This document shows positions 43,025 to 51,111 of a stretch of 64,000 bases of DNA, piece by piece. This stretch comes from CAG-791 sp963658695 (GTDB lineage: Bacteria; Bacillota; Clostridia; Lachnospirales; Lachnospiraceae): assembly GCA_963658695.1 (NCBI GenBank), contig CAVKRN010000006.1, positions 1 to 64,000 of the forward strand, written 5' to 3'. Within the stretch, counting starts at the first letter, position 1. Each line of letters opens with the position of its first letter. Made by a program: the position numbers and the translations under genes. The notes beneath the pieces were generated by a model. The model saw nothing but the letters and a program-made list of their open reading frames with translations. It did not search any database and was not told the DNA's origin.

Positions 43025-43906
43025 ATGGCGATGAAGAAAATTGAAACTCTAACGGAGCTGGTCTTCTGGCTGGACGAACGATATGTCTGCAAAGAGCGCG
43101 AGCGGGAGGTAGAGAGGTGTTACCGGGAATTACCGGCAGAAGGGCTCCCTGTTTTCGTCCGTGGGGATCCGGCCGAAGGTGCTTGCTGCCTGTATCTGAC
43201 GGATTCTGCGGTGTTGTATCAAAGGTGCCGGGAAAAGGGGCTTCCTGCTGCGGGATATCTTCACGCAGGGAACCGGCAGGAATCATTTCCGGGGGCGGAG
43301 TATATTCTCATGCAGCCGGACGAGATCTCGGCGGATTCTTATTGCAAAATATGGCAAAGACTTGCGGGGCACCCATGGATAATCGCTCGAACAAAGCGCT
43401 TGACGCTGCAGGAAGTTTCTCCGGAGGATTACGAGGCACTGTATTTGTTGTATGATGCCCAGGCACGCCGTTTTCTGACGCCGCTTTCCGAGGATCGCGA
43501 GAAAGAGCAGGAAATCCTGCGAGTCTATGCGGAGAAAATCTATGGCTTTTATGGCTATGGGATGTGGGGTATCTGGGAGACGGCAAGCGGAGAGCTGATT
43601 GGCAGAATTGGCTTTGCACCGCCGACCGAAGCAAAGGAAATGCCGGAGCTGGGATATCTTGTGCGGAAGGATTGCCGGGGGAAGGGATATGCCAAGGAGG
43701 CGGCGCGGGCGGCTTTGACATTTGCAAAGGATGAGCTTGGAATCGCAGAGGTGGCGCTGCAGACGGATGCAGCAAATGCGGCGTCTGTTGCACTGGCAAT
43801 GTCGCTTGGCTTTCAAGTGGAGGAGAAGACAACGGTAGGCGCAACGGGTAAAGTGTTACACTGGACAAAGACGCTTCTCAACGAGCGGAAAGGAAATCAT
43901 GATTAA
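43025..43906 (+). CDS. GNAT family N-acetyltransferase with extra N-terminal domain
   Basis: The 293 residues have a C-terminal GNAT domain (about 120-288) that resembles the RimJ/RimL group. TKRLTLQEVSPEDYEAL opens it, with GRIGFAPP, ELGYLVRKDCRGKGYAKEAA (acetyl-CoA loop, R-x-x-G-x-G/A), and NAASVALAMSLGF. The first 115 residues are a separate small alpha/beta region I cannot name. The start is uncertain: ATG at 43025 or 43031, neither with a good ribosome site. Its end overlaps the aminotransferase start by eight bases. The substrate is unknown. Confidence 0.85.
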   Translation: MAMKKIETLTELVFWLDERYVCKEREREVERCYRELPAEGLPVFVRGDPAEGACCLYLTDSAVLYQRCREKGLPAAGYLHAGNRQESFPGAEYILMQPDEISADSYCKIWQRLAGHPWIIARTKRLTLQEVSPEDYEALYLLYDAQARRFLTPLSEDREKEQEILRVYAEKIYGFYGYGMWGIWETASGELIGRIGFAPPTEAKEMPELGYLVRKDCRGKGYAKEAARAALTFAKDELGIAEVALQTDAANAASVALAMSLGFQVEEKTTVGATGKVLHWTKTLLNERKGNHD

Positions 43907-45095
43907 CGAACATTATCTGGAAATGCTGGGACACAAATCCGTGATTCGTGAATTGTCGGAATATGCTACGGCGCGCGGCAAGGAAATCGGATATGAAAAT
44001 GTATTTGATTTCAGCCTTGGGAATCCGTCGGTTCCCGCACCGCAGAGCTTTACGGATGCTGCAGTGCGATTCCTTGAAACGATGGAACCCATTCGGCTGC
44101 ATGGCTATAGCCCGAGTCTCGGAATTCCGGAGGTTAAATCCAAAATTGCGGCGTCGTTGAACCGCCGGTTTGGCATGCAGTACGGACCGGAGCATATTTT
44201 TCCTGCCTCCGGTTGTGCCGGGGCTATTGCGCATGCGCTTCGCGCAGTAACCAAGCCGGGGGACAAGGTTCTGGTTCAGGCACCGTTTTTCCCGGAATAT
44301 GTGCCGTACATCAACGATACGGGGGCGGAGATCGTCATCATTCCGGCTCGCTTTACAGATTTTCAGATTAATTTTCAGGTCATGGAAGAACTTCTGCAGT
44401 CGGGAGTGGCGGCTGTTCTTATCAATTCGCCCAACAACCCGTCAGGAGTGGCTTACTCCGAAGAAACCCTGCAGAAGCTTTCTAAGCTGCTGACGGAGAA
44501 ATCGGAGAAACTGGGGTATCCCCTGTTTTTGATTTCGGATGAACCCTATCGGGAAATTGCCTTTGACGGACAAGAGATTCCGTATCCGGCACGTTACTAT
44601 AATAATACATTAACGTGTTATTCCTTCTCGAAATCCCTCTCGGTTCCCGGAGAACGTATCGGCTATGTCGCAGTGAATCCTGCATGCGACCATGCGAATG
44701 CTATTGTTCCGATATGCGGACAGATATCCAGAGGCATTGGTCACAACTGCCCGTCTTCACTGATTCAGCTGGCGGCGGCAGAGGCCGTGGATGATACGGC
44801 AGATCTTTCGGTGTACGAAACCAACCGGGATCTTTTGTATGACTGCTTCGTGGAACTGGGCTTTGAGGTGCAAAAACCCAACGGAACCTTTTATATCATG
44901 CCGAAGGCGCTGGAGGGGGATGCAGCAGCGTTTTGCAAAAAGGCACTGCAGTATGATCTTGTTTTTGTTCCGTGCGAGGGCTTTCATGCACCGGGGTATT
45001 TTCGCGTGGCCTACTGCATTGATACGGAAAAGGTGGAGCGGTCGCTTCCGGCAATCCGCCGCTTTGTGAAAGAAGTTTATCGAAAGGAAAACTGA
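43899..45095 (+). CDS. pyridoxal-phosphate aminotransferase, class I/II
   Basis: A fold-type I aminotransferase of 398 residues. Seen are FDFSLGNPSVPAP, PASGCAGAIAHALRAV, NSPNNPSGVAYSEE, ISDEPYREIAFDG, the PLP-binding Lys in YSFSKSLSVPGERIGY, and the terminal FRVAYCID with the carboxylate-binding Arg. Which amino acid it uses cannot be read. The start overlaps the GNAT gene. uppP begins two bases after its stop, though the functions are unrelated. Confidence 0.92.
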   Translation: MINEHYLEMLGHKSVIRELSEYATARGKEIGYENVFDFSLGNPSVPAPQSFTDAAVRFLETMEPIRLHGYSPSLGIPEVKSKIAASLNRRFGMQYGPEHIFPASGCAGAIAHALRAVTKPGDKVLVQAPFFPEYVPYINDTGAEIVIIPARFTDFQINFQVMEELLQSGVAAVLINSPNNPSGVAYSEETLQKLSKLLTEKSEKLGYPLFLISDEPYREIAFDGQEIPYPARYYNNTLTCYSFSKSLSVPGERIGYVAVNPACDHANAIVPICGQISRGIGHNCPSSLIQLAAAEAVDDTADLSVYETNRDLLYDCFVELGFEVQKPNGTFYIMPKALEGDAAAFCKKALQYDLVFVPCEGFHAPGYFRVAYCIDTEKVERSLPAIRRFVKEVYRKEN

Positions 45096-45097
45096 CA

Positions 45098-45937
45098 ATG
45101 TTGGAAATTTTAAAGGCTGCACTGTTTGGATTGGTGGAAGGCATTACGGAGTGGCTCCCGATTAGCAGTACCGGCCATATGATCCTTCTGGATGAATTTG
45201 TAAAGCTGGATGTCTCCATGGAATTCTGGGACATGTTTCTGGTGGTCATTCAGTTTGGCGCTATTCTGGCGGTGATTCTTCTTTATTGGAATACCATCTG
45301 GCCGTTGGGCCTGTATCGTCACAGGAAGCGCACGCGAATCATATGGAAGAAGGATACCATTCAGTTGTGGATTAAGACGATTGTTGCGTGCATTCCGGCG
45401 GCAGTTGTGGGACTGGCTTTGGACGACTGGTTGAATGAGCATTTGTACAACTGGCTGGTTGTAGCGATTATGCTGATTCTGGTTGGCGTAGTTTTCCTTG
45501 TTGTAGAGCATGTGCAAAAGGACCGCGAGCCGGTAGTGACCGACCTGAAAGATCTTACAATGAAGGATGCATTTCTGATCGGATTGTTCCAGCTGATCGC
45601 AGCGGTTTTTCCGGGAACATCCCGCTCGGGAGCAACCATTATCGGCGGACTGGTTATCGGCGTTTCGCGCACAGTGGCAGCTGAGTTCACCTTTATTCTG
45701 GCCATTCCGGTGATGGCTGGCGCAAGCCTGTTAAAAATTCTGAAATTCGGTTTCCATTTTAGCGGAACCGAAGCAGCGATCCTTGTTGTTGGCATGGGTG
45801 TCGCCTTTGTAATATCGCTGATCGTGATCCGGTTTCTTATGGGATATATCCGCCGGCATGATTTCAAGCCCTTTGGGTGGTATCGCATTGTGCTGGGCGC
45901 AGCGGTGATTCTGTACTTTGGTCTGCTCCGCGGATAG
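45098..45937 (+). CDS. uppP: undecaprenyl-diphosphatase
   Basis: A membrane enzyme (BacA family) that dephosphorylates undecaprenyl diphosphate to recycle the lipid carrier of cell-wall synthesis; overexpression gives bacitracin resistance. The 279 residues are the usual size with about eight membrane segments. The catalytic motifs are EGITEWLPISSTGHMIL near the N-terminus and PGTSRSGATIIGGL near residue 173. The ATG follows GGAAAACTGACA. The stop is followed at once by a partial module A repeat. Confidence 0.96.
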   Translation: MLEILKAALFGLVEGITEWLPISSTGHMILLDEFVKLDVSMEFWDMFLVVIQFGAILAVILLYWNTIWPLGLYRHRKRTRIIWKKDTIQLWIKTIVACIPAAVVGLALDDWLNEHLYNWLVVAIMLILVGVVFLVVEHVQKDREPVVTDLKDLTMKDAFLIGLFQLIAAVFPGTSRSGATIIGGLVIGVSRTVAAEFTFILAIPVMAGASLLKILKFGFHFSGTEAAILVVGMGVAFVISLIVIRFLMGYIRRHDFKPFGWYRIVLGAAVILYFGLLRG

Positions 45938-45988
45938 TCTGTAAGCAGCCAATTCGCATTCGAAAATCGACAGGCGCTGGTTGATACA
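45938..45988 (+). repeat. module A repeat, copy 6 (5'-truncated)
   Basis: TCTGTAAGCAGCCAATTCGC and ATTCGAAAATCGACAGGCGC match the right two thirds of the copy at 46077. It begins exactly at the base after the uppP stop. Confidence 0.5.
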
Positions 45989-46007
45989 TGAGTTGGCGAA
46001 AGTTTAG

Positions 46008-46075
46008 CAGCCACATCGAGGGTTTCCTTCGGAAAACCTCGATGTGGCTGGGCAGAGGTCCTTCGGACCTTGCCC
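46008..46075 (+). repeat. two adjacent strong hairpins
   Basis: The 413-base gap between uppP and the Lys/Ala-rich gene has no gene. At 46008-46050 a stem of about 20 bp with one mismatch forms (CAGCCACATCGAGG with CCTCGATGTGGCTG). At 46050-46075 GGGCA-G-AGGTCC pairs with GGACCT-TGCCC. Both have TTC-type loops and no U-run. Module A copies flank them on both sides. Confidence 0.75.
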
Positions 46076-46076
46076 A

Positions 46077-46148
46077 TCTGCCTATTTCAATCATGAATAT
46101 GTCTGCAAGCAGCCAATTCATGTCGAAATAGGCAGATGCTAAACAGAG
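46077..46148 (+). repeat. module A repeat, copy 7 (best palindrome)
   Basis: ATCTGCCTATTTCAATCATG pairs with CATGTCGAAATAGGCAGAT with one mismatch. The core between is TCTGCAAGCAG. The tail is GCTAAACAGAGG. This is the clearest copy of the module. Confidence 0.8.
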
Positions 46149-46200
46149 GAATGAATTGTAACAATCTTACAAAGAAACTGCCCTATTTTCGGTGAATTTG

Positions 46201-46229
46201 TTGACAGCAGAAAAGACGTGTGATACGTT
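46201..46229 (+). promoter_or_regulatory. putative promoter of the Lys/Ala-rich protein gene
   Basis: TTGACA at 46201-46206 and TACGTT at 46224-46229 are spaced by 17 bases, with TG upstream of the -10. A leader of about 115 bases follows. In it GCACAC (46235) can pair with GTGTGC (46294) and GAGCCC with CAGGGC nearby. Confidence 0.45.
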
Positions 46230-46350
46230 TACCACGTAGATTAGAGCACACGGCACCTTGCGGAGGGGTGAATACCGGATACGGGTGCAGGCGGTGTGCC
46301 CCTTGCAAAGAAGAGCCCTTCGATGAATCAGGGCAGAAGGAGACGTACGG

Positions 46351-46890
46351 ATGAGTACGAAGAAAAAGCCGGTTGCAACAGTGAAAGCTAATTTTAACTC
46401 GAAGGGTGCTGCACCTGCGAAGGAAGCGGCAAAGGCAGAAGAGACAGTAAAGGTTGTCAAAGAGGAGAGCGTCGTGGAGAAGAAAGCGGAGAAGAAGGTA
46501 GCAGCTGCAAAAGAGCCTGTGAAGGCAGAGGCAGCGAAGAAGGAGCCGGTAAAGGCAGAAGAAAAGAAGACTGCACCGGTAAAGGCAGCAGAGAAGAAGG
46601 CGGAGCCGGCTAAGAAAGCAGAGCCTGCAAAGACAGAAGAGAAGAAGGCTGAGGCGGCAAAGGCCCCTGCTAAGAAAGCTTCTGCCAAGATTGAGGCGGA
46701 AGTGATCCTGCAGTTCGGCGGAAATGATTACACATACGATCGGCTTCTGCAGTCAGCCAAGGATGTGTGGCAGTACGATCATGGCAAGAATGTTGCGGAT
46801 TTCAAGAAGGCTGAGATCTATGTAAAGCCGGAAGAGCGCAAGGCATACGTTGTTGTGAATGGCCAGGATGAGCTGTCCTTTGACATCTAA
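46351..46890 (+). CDS. Lys/Ala/Glu-rich protein with C-terminal DUF6465-like domain
   Basis: The 179 residues divide sharply. Residues 1-112 are low complexity, with AEKK, KAEP and PAKK repeats like histone H1 or the mycobacterial histone-like tail. Residues 113-179 form a compact domain (EAEVILQFGGNDYTYDRLLQ, YVKPEERKAYVVVNG) that I associate with DUF6465 proteins of Lachnospiraceae. DNA or RNA binding is suggested by the basic repeats but the Glu content is also high. ATG follows AGAAGGAGACGTACGG. It is monocistronic, with its own promoter-like site and a downstream terminator. Confidence 0.8.
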   Translation: MSTKKKPVATVKANFNSKGAAPAKEAAKAEETVKVVKEESVVEKKAEKKVAAAKEPVKAEAAKKEPVKAEEKKTAPVKAAEKKAEPAKKAEPAKTEEKKAEAAKAPAKKASAKIEAEVILQFGGNDYTYDRLLQSAKDVWQYDHGKNVADFKKAEIYVKPEERKAYVVVNGQDELSFDI

Positions 46891-46979
46891 AGAATTGCGG
46901 TGAATACGCCGCGCCGATGACATGCGGAGCATTTTTGAGGCTGGCGCTGAATCGCTGCGAATACATTTTGAAAGATGGA

Positions 46980-47021
46980 TCTCCCCTGCGGAAAGCGGCA
47001 GGGGAGACTTTTATTTTTTCT
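46980..47021 (+). terminator. Rho-independent terminator before hrcA
   Basis: TCTCCCCTGC pairs with GCAGGGGAGA around GGAAAGCG and is followed by CTTTTATTTTTT. Confidence 0.92.
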
Positions 47022-47035
47022 TAATCTTTCATCCG

Positions 47036-47064
47036 TTGACATTGCTAAGGGGCGGTGCTAGATT
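47036..47064 (+). promoter_or_regulatory. hrcA: sigma-A promoter of the hrcA operon
   Basis: TTGACA at 47036-47041, 17 bases, then TAGATT at 47059-47064. The CIRCE element lies 15 bases downstream, as in other HrcA-controlled operons. Confidence 0.8.
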
Positions 47065-47078
47065 ATGTTCAGTGATTG

Positions 47079-47105
47079 TTAGCACTCGAAACATATGAGT
47101 GCTAA
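47079..47105. promoter_or_regulatory. CIRCE operator (HrcA binding site)
   Basis: TTAGCACTC, nine bases, GAGTGCTAA: a perfect match to the CIRCE consensus. It is between the promoter and hrcA, so HrcA would repress its own operon including grpE, dnaK and dnaJ. Confidence 0.97.
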
Positions 47106-47121
47106 CAACGACAGGAGGAAA

Positions 47122-48150
47122 ATGGAACTGCAGGAACGAAAAATGAAAATATTGCAGGCCATTATCCGAAACTACCTGGAAACCGGTGAGCCGGTAGGAA
47201 GCCGAACGATTTCCAAGTATACGGATTTGAATCTCAGTTCTGCAACCATTCGGAACGAGATGGCGGATCTGGAGGAGATGGGACTGATCACGCAGCCGCA
47301 TACTTCGGCAGGCAGAATCCCTACGGATCAGGGCTACCGGATTTATGTGGATGATATGCTTCAGGGCGAGCGGCAGAAGCTAAACAGCATGCAGAGCGTC
47401 CTTTTGGAGAAGCAGGATCGTCTGGAAAATCTCCTGCAGGATGTGGCTAAGCTCCTGGCGACCAACACCAATTACGCCTCTATGATTTCTGCTCCGGAGA
47501 TTCGGCAGAACAAGATCAAATTCATTCAGCTTTCACAGGTGGATGCGGAGAATATCCTGGCGGTCATTGTCATCGAAGGAAATCTGGTTCGCAACGCCAT
47601 GATCCGAACCGAGGAGGTTCTGGATCAGAAGACGCTGTTTCGACTGAACATGGTTCTGAACAATGCGCTGTGCGGGGTGCCGGTGGAGGAAGTGAATTTA
47701 GGACTTATCGCTTCTCTCAAGCAGCAGGCCGGAGATCATAAGGAGATTGTGGAGAAGGTCATCGATGCGGCAGCACAGGCCGTGCAGCCGGGGAAGGGCC
47801 CGAAGATTTATACCAGCGGAGCAACGAACATTCTGCGATACCCGGAAATAGCCGGTGACACCATGCAGATGGGCGAACTGATCAGCAGTTTTGAAGAGAA
47901 GCAGGCGCTGGGCAGTATTGTTCAGGAAACGCTCTCGGAAAGCAATGAGACAGGAATACAGGTCTACATCGGCGATGAGATGCCCACAGACGGAATGAAG
48001 AACTGCAGTGTTGTCACTGCAACGTATGATCTGGGTGAGGGCATGAAGGGAACGGTTGGAGTAATCGGTCCGAAGCGAATGGATTATGACAAGGTCATTG
48101 GTGTACTGAAGGATATTATGAAGCAGCTGGATGCTCTATACCAGAAATAA
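47122..48150 (+). CDS. hrcA: heat-inducible transcription repressor HrcA
   Basis: The repressor that binds CIRCE, with folding maintained by GroE. From ATG 47122 the protein has 342 residues. The N-terminal winged helix includes ILQAIIRNYLETGEPVGSRT and LSSATIRNEMADLEEMGLI, and the C-terminal part has IYTSGATNILRYPE and VGVIGPKRMDYDKVI. The usual family start (MELQERKMKIL) corresponds to 47122, but AGGAGG ends only three bases before it. A frame start at 47095 would add nine residues and place the start codon inside CIRCE. It heads hrcA-grpE-dnaK-dnaJ. Confidence 0.94.
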   Translation: MELQERKMKILQAIIRNYLETGEPVGSRTISKYTDLNLSSATIRNEMADLEEMGLITQPHTSAGRIPTDQGYRIYVDDMLQGERQKLNSMQSVLLEKQDRLENLLQDVAKLLATNTNYASMISAPEIRQNKIKFIQLSQVDAENILAVIVIEGNLVRNAMIRTEEVLDQKTLFRLNMVLNNALCGVPVEEVNLGLIASLKQQAGDHKEIVEKVIDAAAQAVQPGKGPKIYTSGATNILRYPEIAGDTMQMGELISSFEEKQALGSIVQETLSESNETGIQVYIGDEMPTDGMKNCSVVTATYDLGEGMKGTVGVIGPKRMDYDKVIGVLKDIMKQLDALYQK

Positions 48151-48245
48151 TGGCAATGGCCGTACGCCTGTAGAGACTTTCGGCGGGAAACCGGTACATT
48201 GTCAACAGCTAAAGAGCAGAAGACGGCAATAACAGGAGGAAGATT

Positions 48246-48911
48246 ATGAACGAAGAATATAAGGCACCGGATACCGGCCAGGAAGAAACCGGTTCGGAAC
48301 AGATTCCGGTTGAGGATGTCCAGACGAGCGAAACGCAGCAGACGGTCTCAGAGGAAACGGCAGAAACGGCAGAAAATTCGGAAACCTCCGCAGAAGATGC
48401 TTCCGAGGAGGAACAGGACACGGAGAAAAAGGGATTTTTCTCCAGAAACAAGAAGACGGATAAGGAACGCTCGGAGCTGAAGGAGAAAATCGAAACGCTG
48501 GAGGACCGTGTGAAACGACAGATGGCGGAGTTTGATAACTACCGCAAGCGCACGGACAAGGAAAAAGAGCAGATGTTCTCGATGGGAGAAAAGAATGTAA
48601 TTGAGAAGATTCTTCCCATTGTAGATAACTTCGAAAGAGGATTCGCTACGGTAGAAGAGGCAGATCAGGAGGATCCGTTTGTCGATGGCATGAAGCGGGT
48701 TTACGCACAGCTGACCAAGCAGTTGGAAGCGTTTGGTGTGACACCGATTGAAGCGGTCGGTAAGGAATTTGATCCGAACCTTCACAATGCTGTTATGCAG
48801 GTGGAAAGTGCCGAATATGCAAGCGGCATCGTGGCGCAGGAGCTTCAGAAGGGCTATATGTATCACGATCAGGTGCTGCGGCACAGTATGGTGGCTGTGG
48901 TATCGGAATAG
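48246..48911 (+). CDS. grpE: nucleotide exchange factor GrpE
   Basis: Releases ADP from DnaK. The 221 residues have a long acidic, disordered N-terminus (about 1-70) rich in Glu, Thr and Ser. A coiled coil follows (about 75-105, RVKRQMAEFDNYRKRTDKEKE), then the beta domain with the signature FDPNLHNAVMQVESAEYASG and VAQELQKGYMYHDQVLR. The ATG follows ACAGGAGGAAGATT. Confidence 0.96.
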   Translation: MNEEYKAPDTGQEETGSEQIPVEDVQTSETQQTVSEETAETAENSETSAEDASEEEQDTEKKGFFSRNKKTDKERSELKEKIETLEDRVKRQMAEFDNYRKRTDKEKEQMFSMGEKNVIEKILPIVDNFERGFATVEEADQEDPFVDGMKRVYAQLTKQLEAFGVTPIEAVGKEFDPNLHNAVMQVESAEYASGIVAQELQKGYMYHDQVLRHSMVAVVSE

Positions 48912-49010
48912 AACATCAATCTCCGAAGAGGAGTTGATCATATAAGGTAATAACAATCAACGAAGCGGATTGTGGATCTTGTGTCAGAAGACACGGAAAC
49001 GGAGTGGAAT

Positions 49011-50879
49011 ATGAGTAAGATAATTGGTATTGATTTGGGAACTACCAATAGCTGCGTAGCAGTTATGGAAGGTGGACAGCCTACCGTTATTGCCAACAAG
49101 GAGGGCGCAAGAACAACCCCTTCTGTTGTGGCATTCACCAAGAATGGAGATCGTCTGGTTGGTGAGCCGGCAAAGCGTCAGGCCGTTACCAATGCAGAGA
49201 ACACAGTGGCATCCATTAAGAGAGATATGGGTACGGATAACGGTCGTACCTTGAATGGCAAGAAGTACAGCCCGCAGCAGATTTCTGCAATGATTCTTCA
49301 GAAGCTGAAGGATGATGCGGAGAGCTACCTTGGCGAGAAGGTGACAGAGGCCGTTATTACGGTTCCTGCTTATTTCAACGATGCACAGCGTCAGGCTACA
49401 AAGGATGCCGGCAAGATTGCGGGACTGGATGTAAAGAGAATCATCAACGAGCCTACGGCTGCAGCACTGGCTTACGGTCTGGACAATGAGAAAGAGCAGA
49501 AGATCATGGTATACGACCTTGGCGGCGGTACCTTCGATGTTTCGATCATTGAAATCGGCGACGGCGTCATCGAAGTACTTTCCACCAATGGTGATACGCA
49601 CCTTGGCGGCGATGACTTTGATAACTGCATCATGAACTGGATGGTCAGCGAGTTCAAGGCCAAGGAAGGCGTTGACCTTTCCGGCGACAAGATGGCTATG
49701 CAGAGACTGAAGGAGGCTGCCGAGAAGGCTAAAAAGGAACTTTCCTCCGCAACGACAACCAACATCAATCTGCCGTTCATCACTGCTACGGCAGAAGGAC
49801 CGAAGCATTTTGACATGGATCTGTCCCGTGCAAAGTTCGAGGATCTTATCCGCGATCTTGTTGAGAAGACGGCAATTCCGGTGCAGAATGCAATGAAGGA
49901 TGCCGGCCTTACCAACGCAGATCTTGGAAAGGTTCTGCTGGTAGGCGGATCTACCAGAATTCCTTGCGTACAGGATAAGGTACAGCAGCTGACCGGCCAT
50001 GAGCCGTCCAAGAGCCTCAACCCGGATGAGTGCGTTGCCATTGGTGCAGCCATTCAGGGCGGCAAACTTGCCGGCGACGCAGGTGCGGGGGATGTCCTCC
50101 TTCTGGATGTAACACCTCTGACACTGTCCATCGAGACCATGGGCGGCATCGCAACGCCTTTGATCGAGCGCAATACCACCATCCCTACCAAGAAGAGCCA
50201 GATTTTCTCTACGGCAGCCGATAATCAGACAGCAGTGGATATCAACGTTCTCCAGGGTGAGCGTAAGTTTGCAAAGGACAACAAGTCTCTTGGACAGTTC
50301 CGTCTTGACGGAATCCCGCCTGCAATGAGAGGTGTTCCGCAGATCGAGGTTACCTTTGATATTGATGCCAACGGTATCGTAACCGTTGCAGCAAAGGACC
50401 TTGGAACCGGTAAGGAGCAGCACATCACCATCACCGGAGGCTCCAGCATGTCGGATGATGACATCGAGAAGGCCATCAAGGATGCAAAAGAGTACGAGGC
50501 GCAGGACAAGAAGCGTAAGGAAGCCATTGATGCGAGAAATGACGCGGATTCGGCGGTGTTCCAGATTGAGAAGGCACTGAAAGAGGCAGGAGATAAGGTG
50601 GATGCCTCCAATAAGGCAACGGTTGAGGCAGATCTTTCCGAGCTGAAGGCTGTGCTCGAGCGCACCAAGGACCAGCCTGACATCAGTGATGCAGATGTGG
50701 ATGCACTCAAGTCCGGCAAGGAGAAGCTGATGAATGATTCTCAGCAGCTGTTCAATGCAATGTATCAGAACATGCAGCAGAATCAGGCAGCCGGCCAGCA
50801 GGCAGGTCAGGACCCGAACATGGGCGGCCAGCAGGCAGGAGCCGATGACGTTGTGGACGGTGATTATCGCGAGGTATAA
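49011..50879 (+). CDS. dnaK: chaperone protein DnaK
   Basis: The Hsp70 chaperone, 622 residues. The ATPase domain shows IIGIDLGTTNSCVAVMEGG, DLGGGTFDVSIIEIG and LVGGSTRIPCVQ. The substrate domain begins VLLLDVTPLTLSIETMGG. The tail ends DDVVDGDYREV, the family C-terminal motif. It lacks the 24-residue ATPase-domain insertion of Gram-negative DnaK, as expected for Firmicutes. The ATG follows CGGAGTGGAAT. Codon use is noticeably biased compared with its neighbours, consistent with high expression. Confidence 0.98.
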   Translation: MSKIIGIDLGTTNSCVAVMEGGQPTVIANKEGARTTPSVVAFTKNGDRLVGEPAKRQAVTNAENTVASIKRDMGTDNGRTLNGKKYSPQQISAMILQKLKDDAESYLGEKVTEAVITVPAYFNDAQRQATKDAGKIAGLDVKRIINEPTAAALAYGLDNEKEQKIMVYDLGGGTFDVSIIEIGDGVIEVLSTNGDTHLGGDDFDNCIMNWMVSEFKAKEGVDLSGDKMAMQRLKEAAEKAKKELSSATTTNINLPFITATAEGPKHFDMDLSRAKFEDLIRDLVEKTAIPVQNAMKDAGLTNADLGKVLLVGGSTRIPCVQDKVQQLTGHEPSKSLNPDECVAIGAAIQGGKLAGDAGAGDVLLLDVTPLTLSIETMGGIATPLIERNTTIPTKKSQIFSTAADNQTAVDINVLQGERKFAKDNKSLGQFRLDGIPPAMRGVPQIEVTFDIDANGIVTVAAKDLGTGKEQHITITGGSSMSDDDIEKAIKDAKEYEAQDKKRKEAIDARNDADSAVFQIEKALKEAGDKVDASNKATVEADLSELKAVLERTKDQPDISDADVDALKSGKEKLMNDSQQLFNAMYQNMQQNQAAGQQAGQDPNMGGQQAGADDVVDGDYREV

Positions 50880-50928
50880 TCCGGATGCACCGGCTTGCAA
50901 TGAAGAGAACAATGCAATAAGATGATGA

Positions 50929-50956
50929 AGCCCGGGGCGGGAGACTGTCCCGGGTT
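50929..50956 (+). terminator. terminator-like hairpin after dnaK
   Basis: AGCCCGGG pairs with CCCGGGTT around GCGGGAGACTGT. The following TTGTGT is a poor U-run, so it may only attenuate transcription into dnaJ or stabilise the dnaK mRNA. Confidence 0.5.
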
Positions 50957-50970
50957 GTGTCATGTAAAAT

Positions 50971-51041
50971 GATATCTGTTCAGCATCTGCCATTTTCAAC
51001 GTGATTGCTTGCAGGCAAATGTACGATTGAAATTGGCGGTC
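50971..51041 (-). repeat. module A repeat, copy 8 (well preserved, reverse)
   Basis: Minus-strand reading: GACCGCCAATTTCAATCGTA, core CATTTGCCTGCAAGCAATCA, right arm CGTTGAAAATGGCAG, tail ATGCTGAACAGATATC. It lies between dnaK and dnaJ within the heat-shock operon. Confidence 0.78.
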
Positions 51042-51111
51042 GAGGTGTAAGCACCACCGGATAGCCGCATCGAAGATGGGTGCTGAATAGTTGTAAGCAA
51101 AGGAAAACCGT

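Noticed and set aside
46400..46690. CRISPR-like short repeats in the Lys/Ala-rich gene
   Set aside because: The recurring AAGAAGGC-type units encode the AEKK/PAKK repeats in frame and have no spacers of constant length.
48984..50999. A 671-codon open frame on the minus strand opposite dnaK
   Set aside because: The product is Leu/Ile/Arg/Cys-rich with no domain, and dnaK is unmistakable on the other strand. It is a codon-bias shadow.
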